From: Sphingomonadales bacterium
GTDB lineage: Bacteria > Pseudomonadota > Alphaproteobacteria > Sphingomonadales > Sphingomonadaceae
Assembly (NCBI GenBank): GCA_013791705.1
Contig: VMTF01000260.1
Span: 1 to 34,081, forward strand
Reading direction: 5' to 3'
DNA length: 34,081 nt
The notes below the pieces were generated by a model. It saw only the letters and a program-made list of their open reading frames with translations. It made no database searches and had not been told where the DNA came from. The position numbers were made by a program, and so were the translations under genes. Shown in pieces: positions 1 through 7,996 of the stretch. The number at the start of each line of letters is the position of its first letter. The first letter of the stretch is position 1.

Positions 1-267
1 CTGAAGGCGCTCTACAATGTCGGCGTGCCTTATACGAAGGAAGACATCGCCAAGGCCAATGCCGATCTCAAGGCCCAGGCCGGGATGGACGATCCGGGCA
101 ACCTCACCGAGCGCTACCCGAAGGCGCAAGTGCGCGATTTCGACGGCAATCCGTCGCGCCTGACCGAGATGGATGCACTGGTCGCCTACCTGCAGGTGCT
201 GGGCACGCTGGTCGATGTGAACAGCGCGGCCGCGCAAGAGGACCTCGCGAAGGAAACCGGACGATGA
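1..267 (+). CDS. ccoO: cbb3-type cytochrome c oxidase subunit II, C-terminal part (5' end outside window)
   Basis: This is the C-terminal 88 residues of the monoheme membrane-anchored c-type cytochrome that passes electrons to the CcoN catalytic subunit in the inner membrane. The frame is open from base 1, so the gene starts upstream of the window and its heme motif is not visible. The end carries the CcoO-typical stretch around MDALVAYLQVLGTLVD, which resembles the cytochrome c fold's C-terminal helix. The stop TGA overlaps the ATG of ccoQ (ATGA), so the two are translationally coupled. Identification rests on this C-terminal signature and on the unmistakable ccoQPGHIS order that follows. 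Confidence 0.93.
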   Translation: MKALYNVGVPYTKEDIAKANADLKAQAGMDDPGNLTERYPKAQVRDFDGNPSRLTEMDALVAYLQVLGTLVDVNSAAAQEDLAKETGR

Positions 268-434
268 GCGTCCATTCCACTTACGATACGCTGCGGCACC
301 TGGCCGACAGCTGGGGGCTCGTCGCGATGAGCCTGGTGTTCCTGGGCCTGTGTGCGTGGCCGTTCCGGCCCGGCGCACGCGACCGGAATCACACTGCGGC
401 GACAATGATCTTCGAGGAAGACGACAATGGCTGA
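264..434 (+). CDS. ccoQ: cbb3-type cytochrome c oxidase small subunit CcoQ
   Basis: This is a 56-residue single-span membrane protein, too short to appear as a long ORF. It begins MSVHSTYDTLRHLADSWGLV and has one hydrophobic segment at about residues 17-33, followed by the typical AWPFRPGARDR interface sequence and an acidic tail (FEEDDNG). CcoQ is known to stabilise the cbb3 complex, particularly CcoP association. The start ATG overlaps the ccoO stop, and the stop overlaps the ccoP start by 8 bases, consistent with one operon. Length, hydrophobicity and position all match the family. Confidence 0.93.
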   Translation: MSVHSTYDTLRHLADSWGLVAMSLVFLGLCAWPFRPGARDRNHTAATMIFEEDDNG

Positions 435-1368
435 GAAACGCGTGGACGAAGCCACCGGTGTCGAGACCGTCGGGCACGAATGGGACGGTATCGAGGAACT
501 CAACAATCCGCTGCCGCGCTGGTGGTTGTGGACCTTCTATGCCTGCATCGCGTTCGCGATCGGCTATGTAATCGTTTATCCGGCCATTCCGCTGGTGCAC
601 AGCGCCACGCCGGGATTGTGGAACTGGTCGAGCCGCGGCGCGCTCGCGGAAGAGACCGCGGCGGCCGACAAGGACCGTGCCACGGTGCTCGCCGCGCTTG
701 CCGCGACGCCGATCGAACAGTTGCCGGAACAGCCCGAGCTGATGCAGGCCGCCGTGGCGGGCGGCCGGGCCGCGTTCCGCGTCAACTGCGTTCAGTGCCA
801 CGGCGCCGGTGCGGCCGGCAGCAAGGGCTATCCGACCCTCAACGACGACGACTGGGTGTGGGGCGGCGACCTCAAGGCGATCGAGACGACGATCAAGCAC
901 GGCATCCGCTTCCCCGGCGATGACGCGACTCGCCAGAGCCTGATGCCCAGCTTCGGCCATGACGGCATCCTGACGCCGGCACAGGTCGATGATACCGCAA
1001 CTTATGTCCGCTCGCTTTCGGGCAAGGACGCAGCCGGTGCGGGCGCTCAGCGCGGTGCGGCGCTCTTTGCCAACAACTGCGCGGTCTGCCACGGGCCCGA
1101 CGGCAAGGGCGGACGCCAGGTTGGCGCCCCCAATCTTGCCGACGCGATCTGGCTTTACGGCGGCACCCATGGCGATGTAGTTTCCAGCATCAGCAATGCT
1201 CATGCCGGGGTGATGCCGGCCTGGGTCCAGCGCCTTGACCCGGTGACGATCAAGATGCTGGCGGCATATGTCCACTCGCTCGGCGGCGGTGAGAAGTTCG
1301 CATCTGCGCCGACCGCACAGGAAGGCACCGCGGCGACAGTCGCAGCGACCAGCAATGCGCAACCCTGA
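427..1368 (+). CDS. ccoP: cbb3-type cytochrome c oxidase diheme subunit CcoP
   Basis: This is a 313-residue diheme c-type cytochrome, the electron entry subunit of the cbb3 oxidase, facing the periplasm. The N-terminus carries the CcoP signature (GHEWDGIEELNNPLPRWW, about residues 16-33) and then a transmembrane segment at about 33-55. Two heme c attachment motifs are visible, CVQCH at 121-125 and CAVCH at 218-222, with likely axial methionines in LMPSFG (M173) and GVMPAW (M263). Length fits the family (about 290-315). The C-terminal Ala/Thr-rich tail after residue 290 looks unstructured. The gene overlaps ccoQ upstream and, with the chosen start, ccoG by 14 bases downstream. Confidence 0.97.
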   Translation: MAEKRVDEATGVETVGHEWDGIEELNNPLPRWWLWTFYACIAFAIGYVIVYPAIPLVHSATPGLWNWSSRGALAEETAAADKDRATVLAALAATPIEQLPEQPELMQAAVAGGRAAFRVNCVQCHGAGAAGSKGYPTLNDDDWVWGGDLKAIETTIKHGIRFPGDDATRQSLMPSFGHDGILTPAQVDDTATYVRSLSGKDAAGAGAQRGAALFANNCAVCHGPDGKGGRQVGAPNLADAIWLYGGTHGDVVSSISNAHAGVMPAWVQRLDPVTIKMLAAYVHSLGGGEKFASAPTAQEGTAATVAATSNAQP

Positions 1369-2800
1369 ACCAGAACCGCAAGGTTGGTATGAAAAGCGCC
1401 GGGGGGTCTTCCCCCGGCAGGTCGACGGCAAGTTTCGCCGGATCAAGTGGGCGATCATGCTGGTCACCCTGGGGATCTATTACGTAACCCCCTGGCTGCG
1501 CTGGGACCGCGGCCCCTATGCGCCCGATCAGGCGGTGCTGATCGATCTGGCCCATCGGCGCTTCTATATTTTCTCGATCGAGATCTGGCCGCAGGAGTTC
1601 TACTTCGTTGCCGGCCTGCTGATCATGGCCGGGATCGGACTGTTCCTCGTCACCAGCGCGGTGGGCCGGGCATGGTGCGGCTATGCCTGTCCGCAGACGG
1701 TGTGGACCGATCTGTTCCAGCATGTCGACCGGTTCATCGACGGTGATCGCAACGCCCAGATCCGGCTGCAGAACGCGCCGTGGAATGCGCAGAAGATCAC
1801 CAAGCGGGCGCTCAAGTGGTCGATCTACCTCGTCATCAGTTTCTGGACCGGCGGGGCATGGATCATGTACTTCGCCGATGCGCCGACGCTGGTGCGCGAT
1901 TTCTGGAGTGGCGATGCCGCGCCGGTGGCCTATGCATCGGTCGGCGTTTTGACGGCCACTACCTTCGCCCTCGGCGGCTTCATGCGCGAGCAGGTGTGCA
2001 TCTACATGTGCCCGTGGCCGCGCATCCAGACCGCGATGCTCGACGAGAAATCGTTGATCGTCACGTACAAGGACTGGCGCGGCGAACCGCGCGGCAGCGT
2101 CAAGGCGGCCGAAAAGAATCCGGGCGGGTTTGGCGACTGCATCGATTGCAATCAGTGCGTGGCAGTCTGCCCGACCGGGATCGATATCCGCGAAGGGCCG
2201 CAGATCGGCTGCATCACCTGTGCGCTGTGCATCGATGCCTGCGACAACGTGATGAGCCAGATCGGCCGTCCGCGCGGGTTGATCGACTATGCGACGCTGG
2301 ACGATTCCGCGAGCGAAAAGGCCGGCAATCCGCCGACATCGCACCTCAAGCTGATCTGGCACCCGCGCACGCTGGTGTATTTCGCCATCTGGGCGGCGAT
2401 CGGCCTCGGGCTGCTGTTTGCGCTTGGCACGCGCAAGCATATCGATCTTGCGGTGCAGAAGGATCGCAATCCGCCCTACATGCTGCTGAGCGATGGTGCG
2501 ATCCGCAATGCCTGGACGCTCAAGCTCAAGAACATGGAAGGCCGCCCGCGCCCGATGACGGTGACCATCGAGGGCCTGCCCGGCGCGCGGATGTGGACCG
2601 ACACGATCAGCAGCGAACAGGCGGCGACATCGGTGTCCGCGACGGTCGCGACCGATACGATCCTGCCGTTGCGCGTCTATGTCGCGGCGCCCGCAGGCAC
2701 GGCCGCGCAGGACTTTGCCTTTGTGCTGAAGGCCAATGACGCCGAAGGCGGGGGCGATCGCACCGTGACCCACTTCGATGCACCGGGAGCAGAGGAATGA
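1355..2800 (+). CDS. ccoG: cbb3 oxidase maturation ferredoxin-like protein CcoG (RdxA/FixG)
   Basis: This is a 481-residue polytopic membrane protein with two [4Fe-4S] ferredoxin motifs. The FixG/RdxA/CcoG family acts in cbb3 assembly, where a cupric reductase role has been reported. An N-terminal domain holds hydrophobic spans (about residues 34-50, 80-100, 155-173, 190-208) and extra cysteines in WCGYACP and CIYMCP. The clusters are C262-x2-C265-x2-C268-x3-C272 and C286-x2-C289-x2-C292-x3-C296. A further transmembrane segment precedes the C-terminal Ig-like FixG domain (LKNMEGRPRP onward). I chose the ATG at 1355 because it gives the usual N-terminus (QGWYEKRRGVFPRQ). The frame stays open upstream to 1268, but that would overlap ccoP by about 100 bases. 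Confidence 0.95.
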   Translation: MRNPEPEPQGWYEKRRGVFPRQVDGKFRRIKWAIMLVTLGIYYVTPWLRWDRGPYAPDQAVLIDLAHRRFYIFSIEIWPQEFYFVAGLLIMAGIGLFLVTSAVGRAWCGYACPQTVWTDLFQHVDRFIDGDRNAQIRLQNAPWNAQKITKRALKWSIYLVISFWTGGAWIMYFADAPTLVRDFWSGDAAPVAYASVGVLTATTFALGGFMREQVCIYMCPWPRIQTAMLDEKSLIVTYKDWRGEPRGSVKAAEKNPGGFGDCIDCNQCVAVCPTGIDIREGPQIGCITCALCIDACDNVMSQIGRPRGLIDYATLDDSASEKAGNPPTSHLKLIWHPRTLVYFAIWAAIGLGLLFALGTRKHIDLAVQKDRNPPYMLLSDGAIRNAWTLKLKNMEGRPRPMTVTIEGLPGARMWTDTISSEQAATSVSATVATDTILPLRVYVAAPAGTAAQDFAFVLKANDAEGGGDRTVTHFDAPGAEE

Positions 2801-3252
2801 GCCAGGCACCCGTCAAGCCGTTCACCGGCCGGCACATGGCCGTGATCATGGTTGGTTTTTTCGGCGTGGTGGTCTGCGTGAACTTCTTCATGGCGCACCT
2901 TGCCAGCTCGACTTTCACCGGCGTGGTGGTCAAGAACAGCTATGTCGCCAGCCAGCACTTCAACGGCTGGCTGGATGAAGCGCGGGCCGAGCGAAAGCTG
3001 GGCTGGCGTGCCACGGCCAGGCGCGAGGCCGACGGCCGGGTGGGGGTTGCGCTGCTGGGCGTTCCGTCCGGCGCGGCGGTCACCGGGCAGGCGTGGCATC
3101 CCTTGGGCAAGGCATCGGACCGGGTGCTGCACTTCCGCGCGGGCGGCGACGGTTTTCGCTCTGACGAGGCAATTCCGGCCGGGCGCTGGCGCATCCGGCT
3201 TGAGGTCGTCGCCGACGGTCAGCGCTGGCGCACCGAAGAAATGATTTCGTGA
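2797..3252 (+). CDS. ccoH: cbb3 oxidase assembly protein CcoH (FixH family)
   Basis: This 151-residue protein has one N-terminal transmembrane helix (about residues 13-34) and a periplasmic domain. The FixH-type motif KNSYVASQHFNGWLDEA follows the helix at about 46-62. CcoH/FixH is required for cbb3 assembly and is thought to work with the copper transporter CcoI. The ATG overlaps the ccoG stop (ATGA), and the stop overlaps the GTG start of ccoI, so translation is coupled on both sides. Length and position are typical. No catalytic residues are expected. Confidence 0.92.
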   Translation: MSQAPVKPFTGRHMAVIMVGFFGVVVCVNFFMAHLASSTFTGVVVKNSYVASQHFNGWLDEARAERKLGWRATARREADGRVGVALLGVPSGAAVTGQAWHPLGKASDRVLHFRAGGDGFRSDEAIPAGRWRIRLEVVADGQRWRTEEMIS

Positions 3253-5393
3253 CCAGCCTTGCCACCGGACCTTCGGGCGAAGCCCTGGGCGAGGGCGCCG
3301 AAACGGTACTCGTCGTGCCCGGTATGCATTGCGCCGGCTGCATGGCCAAGGTGGAGCGCGAACTGGCGAGCGTGCCGGGAGTATTCTCGGCGCGCGTGAA
3401 CCTCACCGCCCGGCAGGTGACCATCGTTCACGATCCCGTGCTGGCGACACCGGCGCTGATCGAGCCGCTCGGCCGGATCGGATTCCCGGCCCAGCCGCGC
3501 AATGACGAGATCGCGCCGCCGGCCTCGGCGGTGAAACCGCTGCTTGCCCCGCTTGCGGTGGCGGGCTTCGCGGCCATGAACGTGATGCTGCTCTCGGTCA
3601 GCATCTGGTCCGGCGCCGATGGCGCGACGCGCGAGATATTCCACTGGCTGTCGGCGCTGATCGGCGTGCCGGCGATCGTCTATTCGGGCCGGGTCTTCTT
3701 CTCATCGGCATGGGGTGCGCTGAAGCACGGCCGGACCAACATGGACGTGCCGATTTCGATCGGCGTGATCCTCGCCACCGCGCTCTCGCTCTATGAAACC
3801 GCGACCGGCGGGCATGACGCCTGGTTCGACGGGACGTTGATGCTGCTGCTGTTCCTGCTCGCCGGGCGGGCGCTCGACGCGAGCATGCGTGACCGCGCGC
3901 GCGCAGGGGTCGATTCGCTGCTGCGCCAGGCCGCGTCCGGAGCATTGGTCGTGACCAGCGGCGGCGCGATGGAATGGCTGGCGGCCAAGGATCTGGTGCC
4001 CGGCATGCTCATGCGCGTCGCGGCGGGCGAGCGGCTGGCCGCAGATGGCGCAATCGTCACGGGCGAGAGCCGGTTCGACAATTCGCTGCTGACCGGCGAG
4101 AGCGTGCCGGTCGCGGTAGGGGTGGGCGGCGAGGTCCATGCCGGAACGCTCAACCTCGATGCGCCGGTCGACGTGAAGGTCACGGCAGCGGGCCAGGGCA
4201 CGACGCTGGCCGAGATCGCGCGGCTGATGGGCGCGGCCGGGCAGGCCCGCTCGCGCTATGTGCGCATCGCCGATCGGGCCGCGCGGCTCTATGCGCCGGC
4301 GGTGCACACGCTGGCGGCGCTGTCGTTCGCCGGATGGATGATTGCCGGGGCCGGGCTGCACCAATCGCTGGTGATCGCGATCGCGGTGCTGATCATCACC
4401 TGCCCCTGCGCGCTGGGCCTGGCCGTGCCGGTGGCGCAAGTCGTCGCGTGCGGGGCGCTGATGCGTGCGGGCGTGATGGTCAAGGACGGCTCGGCGCTGG
4501 AGCGGCTGGCAGCGGTCGATCGCGCGCTGCTCGACAAGACCGGGACGCTGACGATGGGCCGGCCGCTGCCGGACCCGGCGGTGCTCGATGGGCTGTCGCC
4601 CGACGAGGCGGCGGTCGCGCTGGCGCTGGCCTCGCACAGCGCTCACCCGCTGTCGCGCGCGCTGGTCGAGGCGCTCACCGCGCGGGGCGTCAGGGCGGCG
4701 GAACTGGCGGACGTGACCGAAGAGCCGGGGCAGGGCGTGCGCGCCTTGTGGAATGGCGCGCCGGCCGCGCTGCGCCGTCCGCAACTCGCGACCGGGATGG
4801 CGGCAACGCTCGATATCGCCGGGCGCCCGGCCTGGCTTATTCCGTTCGGCGACCGGCTGCGGCCCGAGGCGCGCGCGGCGCTGGCCGAAATCCGCAGCCT
4901 GGGCATCGAGCCGTCGATCCTTTCGGGCGACAACGCCGCCGCCGTTGCCGACATCGCGCTAGCCACCGGGATGGCCGGGCAGGCAGCCGCAGATCCGGCC
5001 GCCAAGCGGGATGCGATCCTGCGGCTGCAGGCGGCGGGGCACAACGTGCTGATGGTTGGCGACGGGCTCAATGACGGCCCCGCGCTGGCGGCTGCCAACG
5101 CCTCGATCGCGCCGGGCACGGCCAGCGACGTGGGGCGGCAGGCGGCGGACGTGGTGTTTCTGGGCGAATCGCTGACCGCCATTCCGTGCGCGATCCGGGC
5201 GGCGCGGCGGACGCTGACCGTGGTCAGGCAGAACTTCGGCCTGGCGATCGCCTACAACCTGATTGCGGTGCCGCTGGCGATCGCCGGCCTGGTGACCCCG
5301 TTGATCGCGGCTGCGGCGATGTCGCTCTCGTCTCTGATCGTGATCGCGAATTCGCTGCGACTGGCGAGCGCGGCACGGGGCGCCACGAAATGA
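3249..5393 (+). CDS. ccoI: Cu+-exporting P1B-type ATPase CcoI (FixI), copper supply to cbb3 oxidase
   Basis: This 714-residue heavy-metal P-type ATPase starts at a GTG that overlaps the ccoH stop. It has one N-terminal heavy-metal-associated domain with the metal motif GMHCAGC (25-31). The transport motif CPC lies at 385-387, the TGE of the actuator domain at 282-284, the phosphorylated Asp in DKTGT at 429, the HP dipeptide at 466-467, and GDGLNDGPA with D605. CPC plus an HMA domain and the position inside the cco operon indicate the FixI/CcoI branch, which loads copper for the CuB site, rather than a CopA resistance pump. This substrate assignment is by family and context. Confidence 0.95.
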   Translation: MTSLATGPSGEALGEGAETVLVVPGMHCAGCMAKVERELASVPGVFSARVNLTARQVTIVHDPVLATPALIEPLGRIGFPAQPRNDEIAPPASAVKPLLAPLAVAGFAAMNVMLLSVSIWSGADGATREIFHWLSALIGVPAIVYSGRVFFSSAWGALKHGRTNMDVPISIGVILATALSLYETATGGHDAWFDGTLMLLLFLLAGRALDASMRDRARAGVDSLLRQAASGALVVTSGGAMEWLAAKDLVPGMLMRVAAGERLAADGAIVTGESRFDNSLLTGESVPVAVGVGGEVHAGTLNLDAPVDVKVTAAGQGTTLAEIARLMGAAGQARSRYVRIADRAARLYAPAVHTLAALSFAGWMIAGAGLHQSLVIAIAVLIITCPCALGLAVPVAQVVACGALMRAGVMVKDGSALERLAAVDRALLDKTGTLTMGRPLPDPAVLDGLSPDEAAVALALASHSAHPLSRALVEALTARGVRAAELADVTEEPGQGVRALWNGAPAALRRPQLATGMAATLDIAGRPAWLIPFGDRLRPEARAALAEIRSLGIEPSILSGDNAAAVADIALATGMAGQAAADPAAKRDAILRLQAAGHNVLMVGDGLNDGPALAAANASIAPGTASDVGRQAADVVFLGESLTAIPCAIRAARRTLTVVRQNFGLAIAYNLIAVPLAIAGLVTPLIAAAAMSLSSLIVIANSLRLASAARGATK

Positions 5394-5545
5394 CCGGTCT
5401 GGCGATGCTGATTCCGCTCGCGCTGGGGATGGGCCTGATCGGCCTCGGAGGGTTCTTCTGGGCGCTGAAATCCGGACAGTTCGATGATTGCGAAGGTGCG
5501 GCGGCGCGTATCCTGATCGACGAGGAAGGGGACGAACTGCCGTGA
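5390..5545 (+). CDS. ccoS: cbb3 oxidase maturation protein CcoS
   Basis: This 51-residue protein has a single membrane segment (about residues 5-26, ending GGFFWALKSGQFDD). The motif WALKSGQFDDCEGAAARIL is diagnostic of CcoS/FixS, a small protein needed to incorporate copper and heme into CcoN. A conserved acidic tail (IDEEGDELP) follows. The ATG overlaps the ccoI stop (ATGA) and the stop overlaps the GTG of the next gene, so it is the seventh consecutive coupled cistron. Confidence 0.95.
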   Translation: MTGLAMLIPLALGMGLIGLGGFFWALKSGQFDDCEGAAARILIDEEGDELP

Positions 5546-5787
5546 AGCGGAGTGCACTGCTTGGCCTGATCGCGCTCGTCCCGGCGGCGTTCAACGTTGC
5601 GCCGGCCGCGGCACGCGGGATGGTGGTACCGATCTGCTCCGGCGACGGCGTGACGCGGACGGTGACGGTGCCGCTTCCGGGCGATCCGTTGCCCGGCCCA
5701 TCCGATGCGGGATGTTGCGCCAAGGGGTGCCACACCGGCTCGCGCAAGAAAGATGGTTCCCGCGGATTGTCCTGCGACGCAAATTGA
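5542..5787 (+). CDS. small cysteine-rich exported protein, unknown function
   Basis: This 81-residue protein starts at a GTG overlapping the ccoS stop (GTGA), so it is probably the last coupled gene of the cco operon. It begins MKRSALLGLIALVPAAF, a good Sec signal peptide, with likely cleavage after the APAAA region near residue 24. The mature part has five cysteines: VPICSG near the N-terminus, the cluster GCCAKGCHTG, and a C-terminal LSCDAN. I do not recognise a named family. Export, the cysteine cluster and operon position make a role in the periplasmic metal or redox steps of cbb3 assembly plausible, but this is only inference. The stop codon lies within a possible FNR-type site. Confidence 0.75.
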   Translation: MKRSALLGLIALVPAAFNVAPAAARGMVVPICSGDGVTRTVTVPLPGDPLPGPSDAGCCAKGCHTGSRKKDGSRGLSCDAN

Positions 5788-5797
5788 CGTGTGACAA
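5784..5797 (+). promoter_or_regulatory. possible FNR/FixK-type box upstream of hemN
   Basis: TTGACGTGTGACAA matches the TTGA-N6-TCAA anaerobox pattern with one mismatch in the right half (ACAA for TCAA). It ends 34 bases before the hemN ATG. FNR/FixK/FnrL regulators commonly control hemN and cco genes in alphaproteobacteria. The site overlaps the stop of the preceding gene. If placed at the usual -41.5, transcription would begin at about the ATG, implying a leaderless message. This is weak evidence because it is one imperfect site. Confidence 0.3.
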
Positions 5798-5831
5798 TGA
5801 ACCGGCCTGTTGCTTTGGGCAAACGGGTCAA

Positions 5832-7157
5832 ATGTGGCCTTACCATCCTGAGTTGCTGGCCCGGCCGGTGCCGCGCTACACCAGCTTTCCAACCGCGGCT
5901 GAGTTCAGCGCTGCGGTGGGATCGGTGCAGCAGGCGGGGGCGCTGGCCGATCTGCGGGGCGATGTCTCGCTTTACCTGCACATTCCGTTTTGCGAGGAAA
6001 TCTGCTGGTATTGCGGCTGCAACACCAGCCGGGTGAACAAGGCGCAGCGGCTCGCGACCTACCTCGATGCGCTGCACCGTGAGATCGCGCTGGTCGGCGG
6101 AAGGCTGCGGATCGGCGGCGAAGATGGCGTTCGGGTGCGGCGCATCGCGTTCGGTGGCGGCAGTCCCAATGCGATCAGCCCGCTAGATTTCGTGCGACTG
6201 GTCGACGCGCTTACCGTGCACATGCCGCTTTACGATCCGGTGGTGTCGGTCGAACTCGATCCGCGCACGCTGACCGAAGACTGGGCGACGGTGCTCCACT
6301 GCGTCGGCGTGACCCGCGCCAGCATGGGGGTGCAGACGTTCGAGCCTCGGCTCCAGGCCGCGATCGGCCGGTTGCAGCCCGACGCGAGCATCGTGCGCGG
6401 CACGGATATGCTCCGCCGCGCGGGCGTCACCTCGCTGAATTTCGACCTGATGTATGGCTTGCCGGGGCAGACCGACGACGACCTTGCCGCCTCGCTCGCC
6501 AGGTCCATGGAGCTGGGGGCGGATCGCATTGCCCTGTTCGGCTATGCCCATGTGCCGCATCTGATCCCGCGCCAGCGGCGCATCGCCGCCGACGATCTGC
6601 CGGATCAGGCGGCACGGTTCCGGATGGCGTGGAACGGCTGGCGGCAACTGACCGAGGCGGGCTATCAGCCGGTCGGCTTCGATCATTTCGCGCTGCCCGG
6701 CGATGCGCTGGCGCAGGCGGCGCTATCGGGCCGGCTGCACCGCAACTTTCAGGGTTTCACCGAGGATGCGGCGCCCGTGCTGCTCGGCCTCGGCGCCTCG
6801 GCGATCAGCGCGTTTCCGGGTGTGATCGTGCAGAACGAGAAGAACTCCGGGCGCTATCGGATGCTGCTTTCGCAGGACCAGCTCGCCGGCACCCTTGGCG
6901 TCGCGCGCACCGAGGAGGACCGCGCGCGCGGACAAATCATCGAAGCGCTGCTGTGCCGCCACGAGGCGCGGCTCGTGGGTGAACGCATGGCGCGGATGCT
7001 GCCGGAACTGGTGCGCTTCAGCGAACTTGGCCTGATCGAGACGTCCGGCGACATGCTGCGCATTCGCCCCGATGGGTTGCCCTATGCCCGCACGATTGCC
7101 GCGCTGTTCGATCCATACCGGCAGGAATCGGGGCGGCGGTTCAGCTCCGCAGTGTGA
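5832..7157 (+). CDS. hemN: oxygen-independent coproporphyrinogen III oxidase (radical SAM)
   Basis: This 441-residue radical SAM enzyme of heme biosynthesis converts coproporphyrinogen III to protoporphyrinogen IX without oxygen. The N-terminal motif RPVPRYTSFPTA and the cluster C54-x3-C58-x2-C61-x-C63 (in PFCEEICWYCGCN) are those of true HemN rather than HemW. The GGGSPN motif after the cluster is the SAM-binding glycine stretch. A HemN C-terminal domain (residues about 330-441) is present. I start at the ATG at 5832, which gives the canonical MWPYHPELLARPVPRY. The frame is open upstream to 5712 but that part overlaps the preceding gene. Placement behind the cbb3 operon links heme supply to low-oxygen respiration. 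Confidence 0.95.
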   Translation: MWPYHPELLARPVPRYTSFPTAAEFSAAVGSVQQAGALADLRGDVSLYLHIPFCEEICWYCGCNTSRVNKAQRLATYLDALHREIALVGGRLRIGGEDGVRVRRIAFGGGSPNAISPLDFVRLVDALTVHMPLYDPVVSVELDPRTLTEDWATVLHCVGVTRASMGVQTFEPRLQAAIGRLQPDASIVRGTDMLRRAGVTSLNFDLMYGLPGQTDDDLAASLARSMELGADRIALFGYAHVPHLIPRQRRIAADDLPDQAARFRMAWNGWRQLTEAGYQPVGFDHFALPGDALAQAALSGRLHRNFQGFTEDAAPVLLGLGASAISAFPGVIVQNEKNSGRYRMLLSQDQLAGTLGVARTEEDRARGQIIEALLCRHEARLVGERMARMLPELVRFSELGLIETSGDMLRIRPDGLPYARTIAALFDPYRQESGRRFSSAV

Positions 7158-7172
7158 CGCGGCCTTTGGGAA

Positions 7173-7976
7173 CTAGGGCATCGCATTGGTGAGGCCGCCA
7201 TCGCACAGGATAGCCTCGCCGGTCGTATAGGCCGCGATGTCGGAGCACAGGTAGGCGCACAGGCCGGCCATTTCTTCGGGCAGGCCCAGTCGGCCGACCG
7301 GAATTTGCCCGACTACGCCGGCGACGAATGCCTCGGGGCTGATGCCGCGTTCCCGGGCGCGGTCCGCGAACCAGTCGAGCGCGGCCCGGGTTTCGATGGC
7401 GCCGGTGGCGATGGTGTTCACGGTGATCCCGTGCTGCGCGGTTTCCCATGCGACAGTCTTGGCCATGCCCAGCGCGGCGACGCGCACGGTGTTGGTGAGC
7501 GCATAGGCGAAATCCAGATTGCCCCGGACCGGCTGCTTGGCTGCCCCCGCACCGATCGTGACGATCCGCCCCCAGCCGCGCTGTTTCATGTGCGGAAGCA
7601 CGCATTTGACCATGCGCATGTAGCACAGCACGATGATGTGGAAGGCATAGGCAAAGGCTGCCTCGTCGTGCTGTTCGAAGGTGCCGGAAAGCGGCGTTTC
7701 CATGTTGTACACCGCGATTTCGGGCGGGCCGAGCTTGCGGCGGACCTCATCGATAACGCGGTCATAGGAGGCCAGCGCGGCCAGATCGGCGGATAGTCCG
7801 ATTGCCGTTCCGCCAGCGCTCTCGATCTGGGCCACGGTTTCGGCAATGGCCTGCTCGCCGCGTGCGATGACGGCGACCTGCGCGCCTTCACGGGCCAGCC
7901 GAAGGCTGATTGCCCGCCCGATGCCCTTGCTGCCGCCGGTGACCACGGCCACCTTGCCTTCAATGCCGAGTTCCAT
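7173..7976 (-). CDS. atypical short-chain dehydrogenase/reductase family protein
   Basis: This 267-residue Rossmann-fold SDR has a clear dinucleotide-binding motif TGGSKGIG (13-20). The active site departs from the classical pattern. The NAG motif is replaced by YNMETP (90-95), the serine strand reads RIVTIGAGAAKQP with no catalytic Ser, and the YxxxK motif appears as Y158ALTN162, so the lysine is Asn. The KQP...(T/S)N..R.A pattern occurs in a known divergent SDR subgroup, so this is probably lineage-specific function rather than decay. AAGGAGA lies 7 bases before the start. It is the last gene of the minus-strand operon, 20 bases after the alcohol dehydrogenase. Substrate unknown. Confidence 0.85.
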   Translation of the reverse strand: MELGIEGKVAVVTGGSKGIGRAISLRLAREGAQVAVIARGEQAIAETVAQIESAGGTAIGLSADLAALASYDRVIDEVRRKLGPPEIAVYNMETPLSGTFEQHDEAAFAYAFHIIVLCYMRMVKCVLPHMKQRGWGRIVTIGAGAAKQPVRGNLDFAYALTNTVRVAALGMAKTVAWETAQHGITVNTIATGAIETRAALDWFADRARERGISPEAFVAGVVGQIPVGRLGLPEEMAGLCAYLCSDIAAYTTGEAILCDGGLTNAMP

Positions 7977-7996
7977 TGTGCCGTCTCCTTACGGGT

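Noticed and set aside
1250..2809. 519-codon open frame on the minus strand opposite ccoG
   Set aside because: Antisense shadow of a high-GC gene. The translation is Arg/Asp/His-rich with no recognisable domain, while ccoG is unmistakable on the plus strand.
3702..4784. 360-codon open frame opposite ccoI
   Set aside because: Shadow of the ATPase gene. Low-complexity Arg/Gln/His composition.
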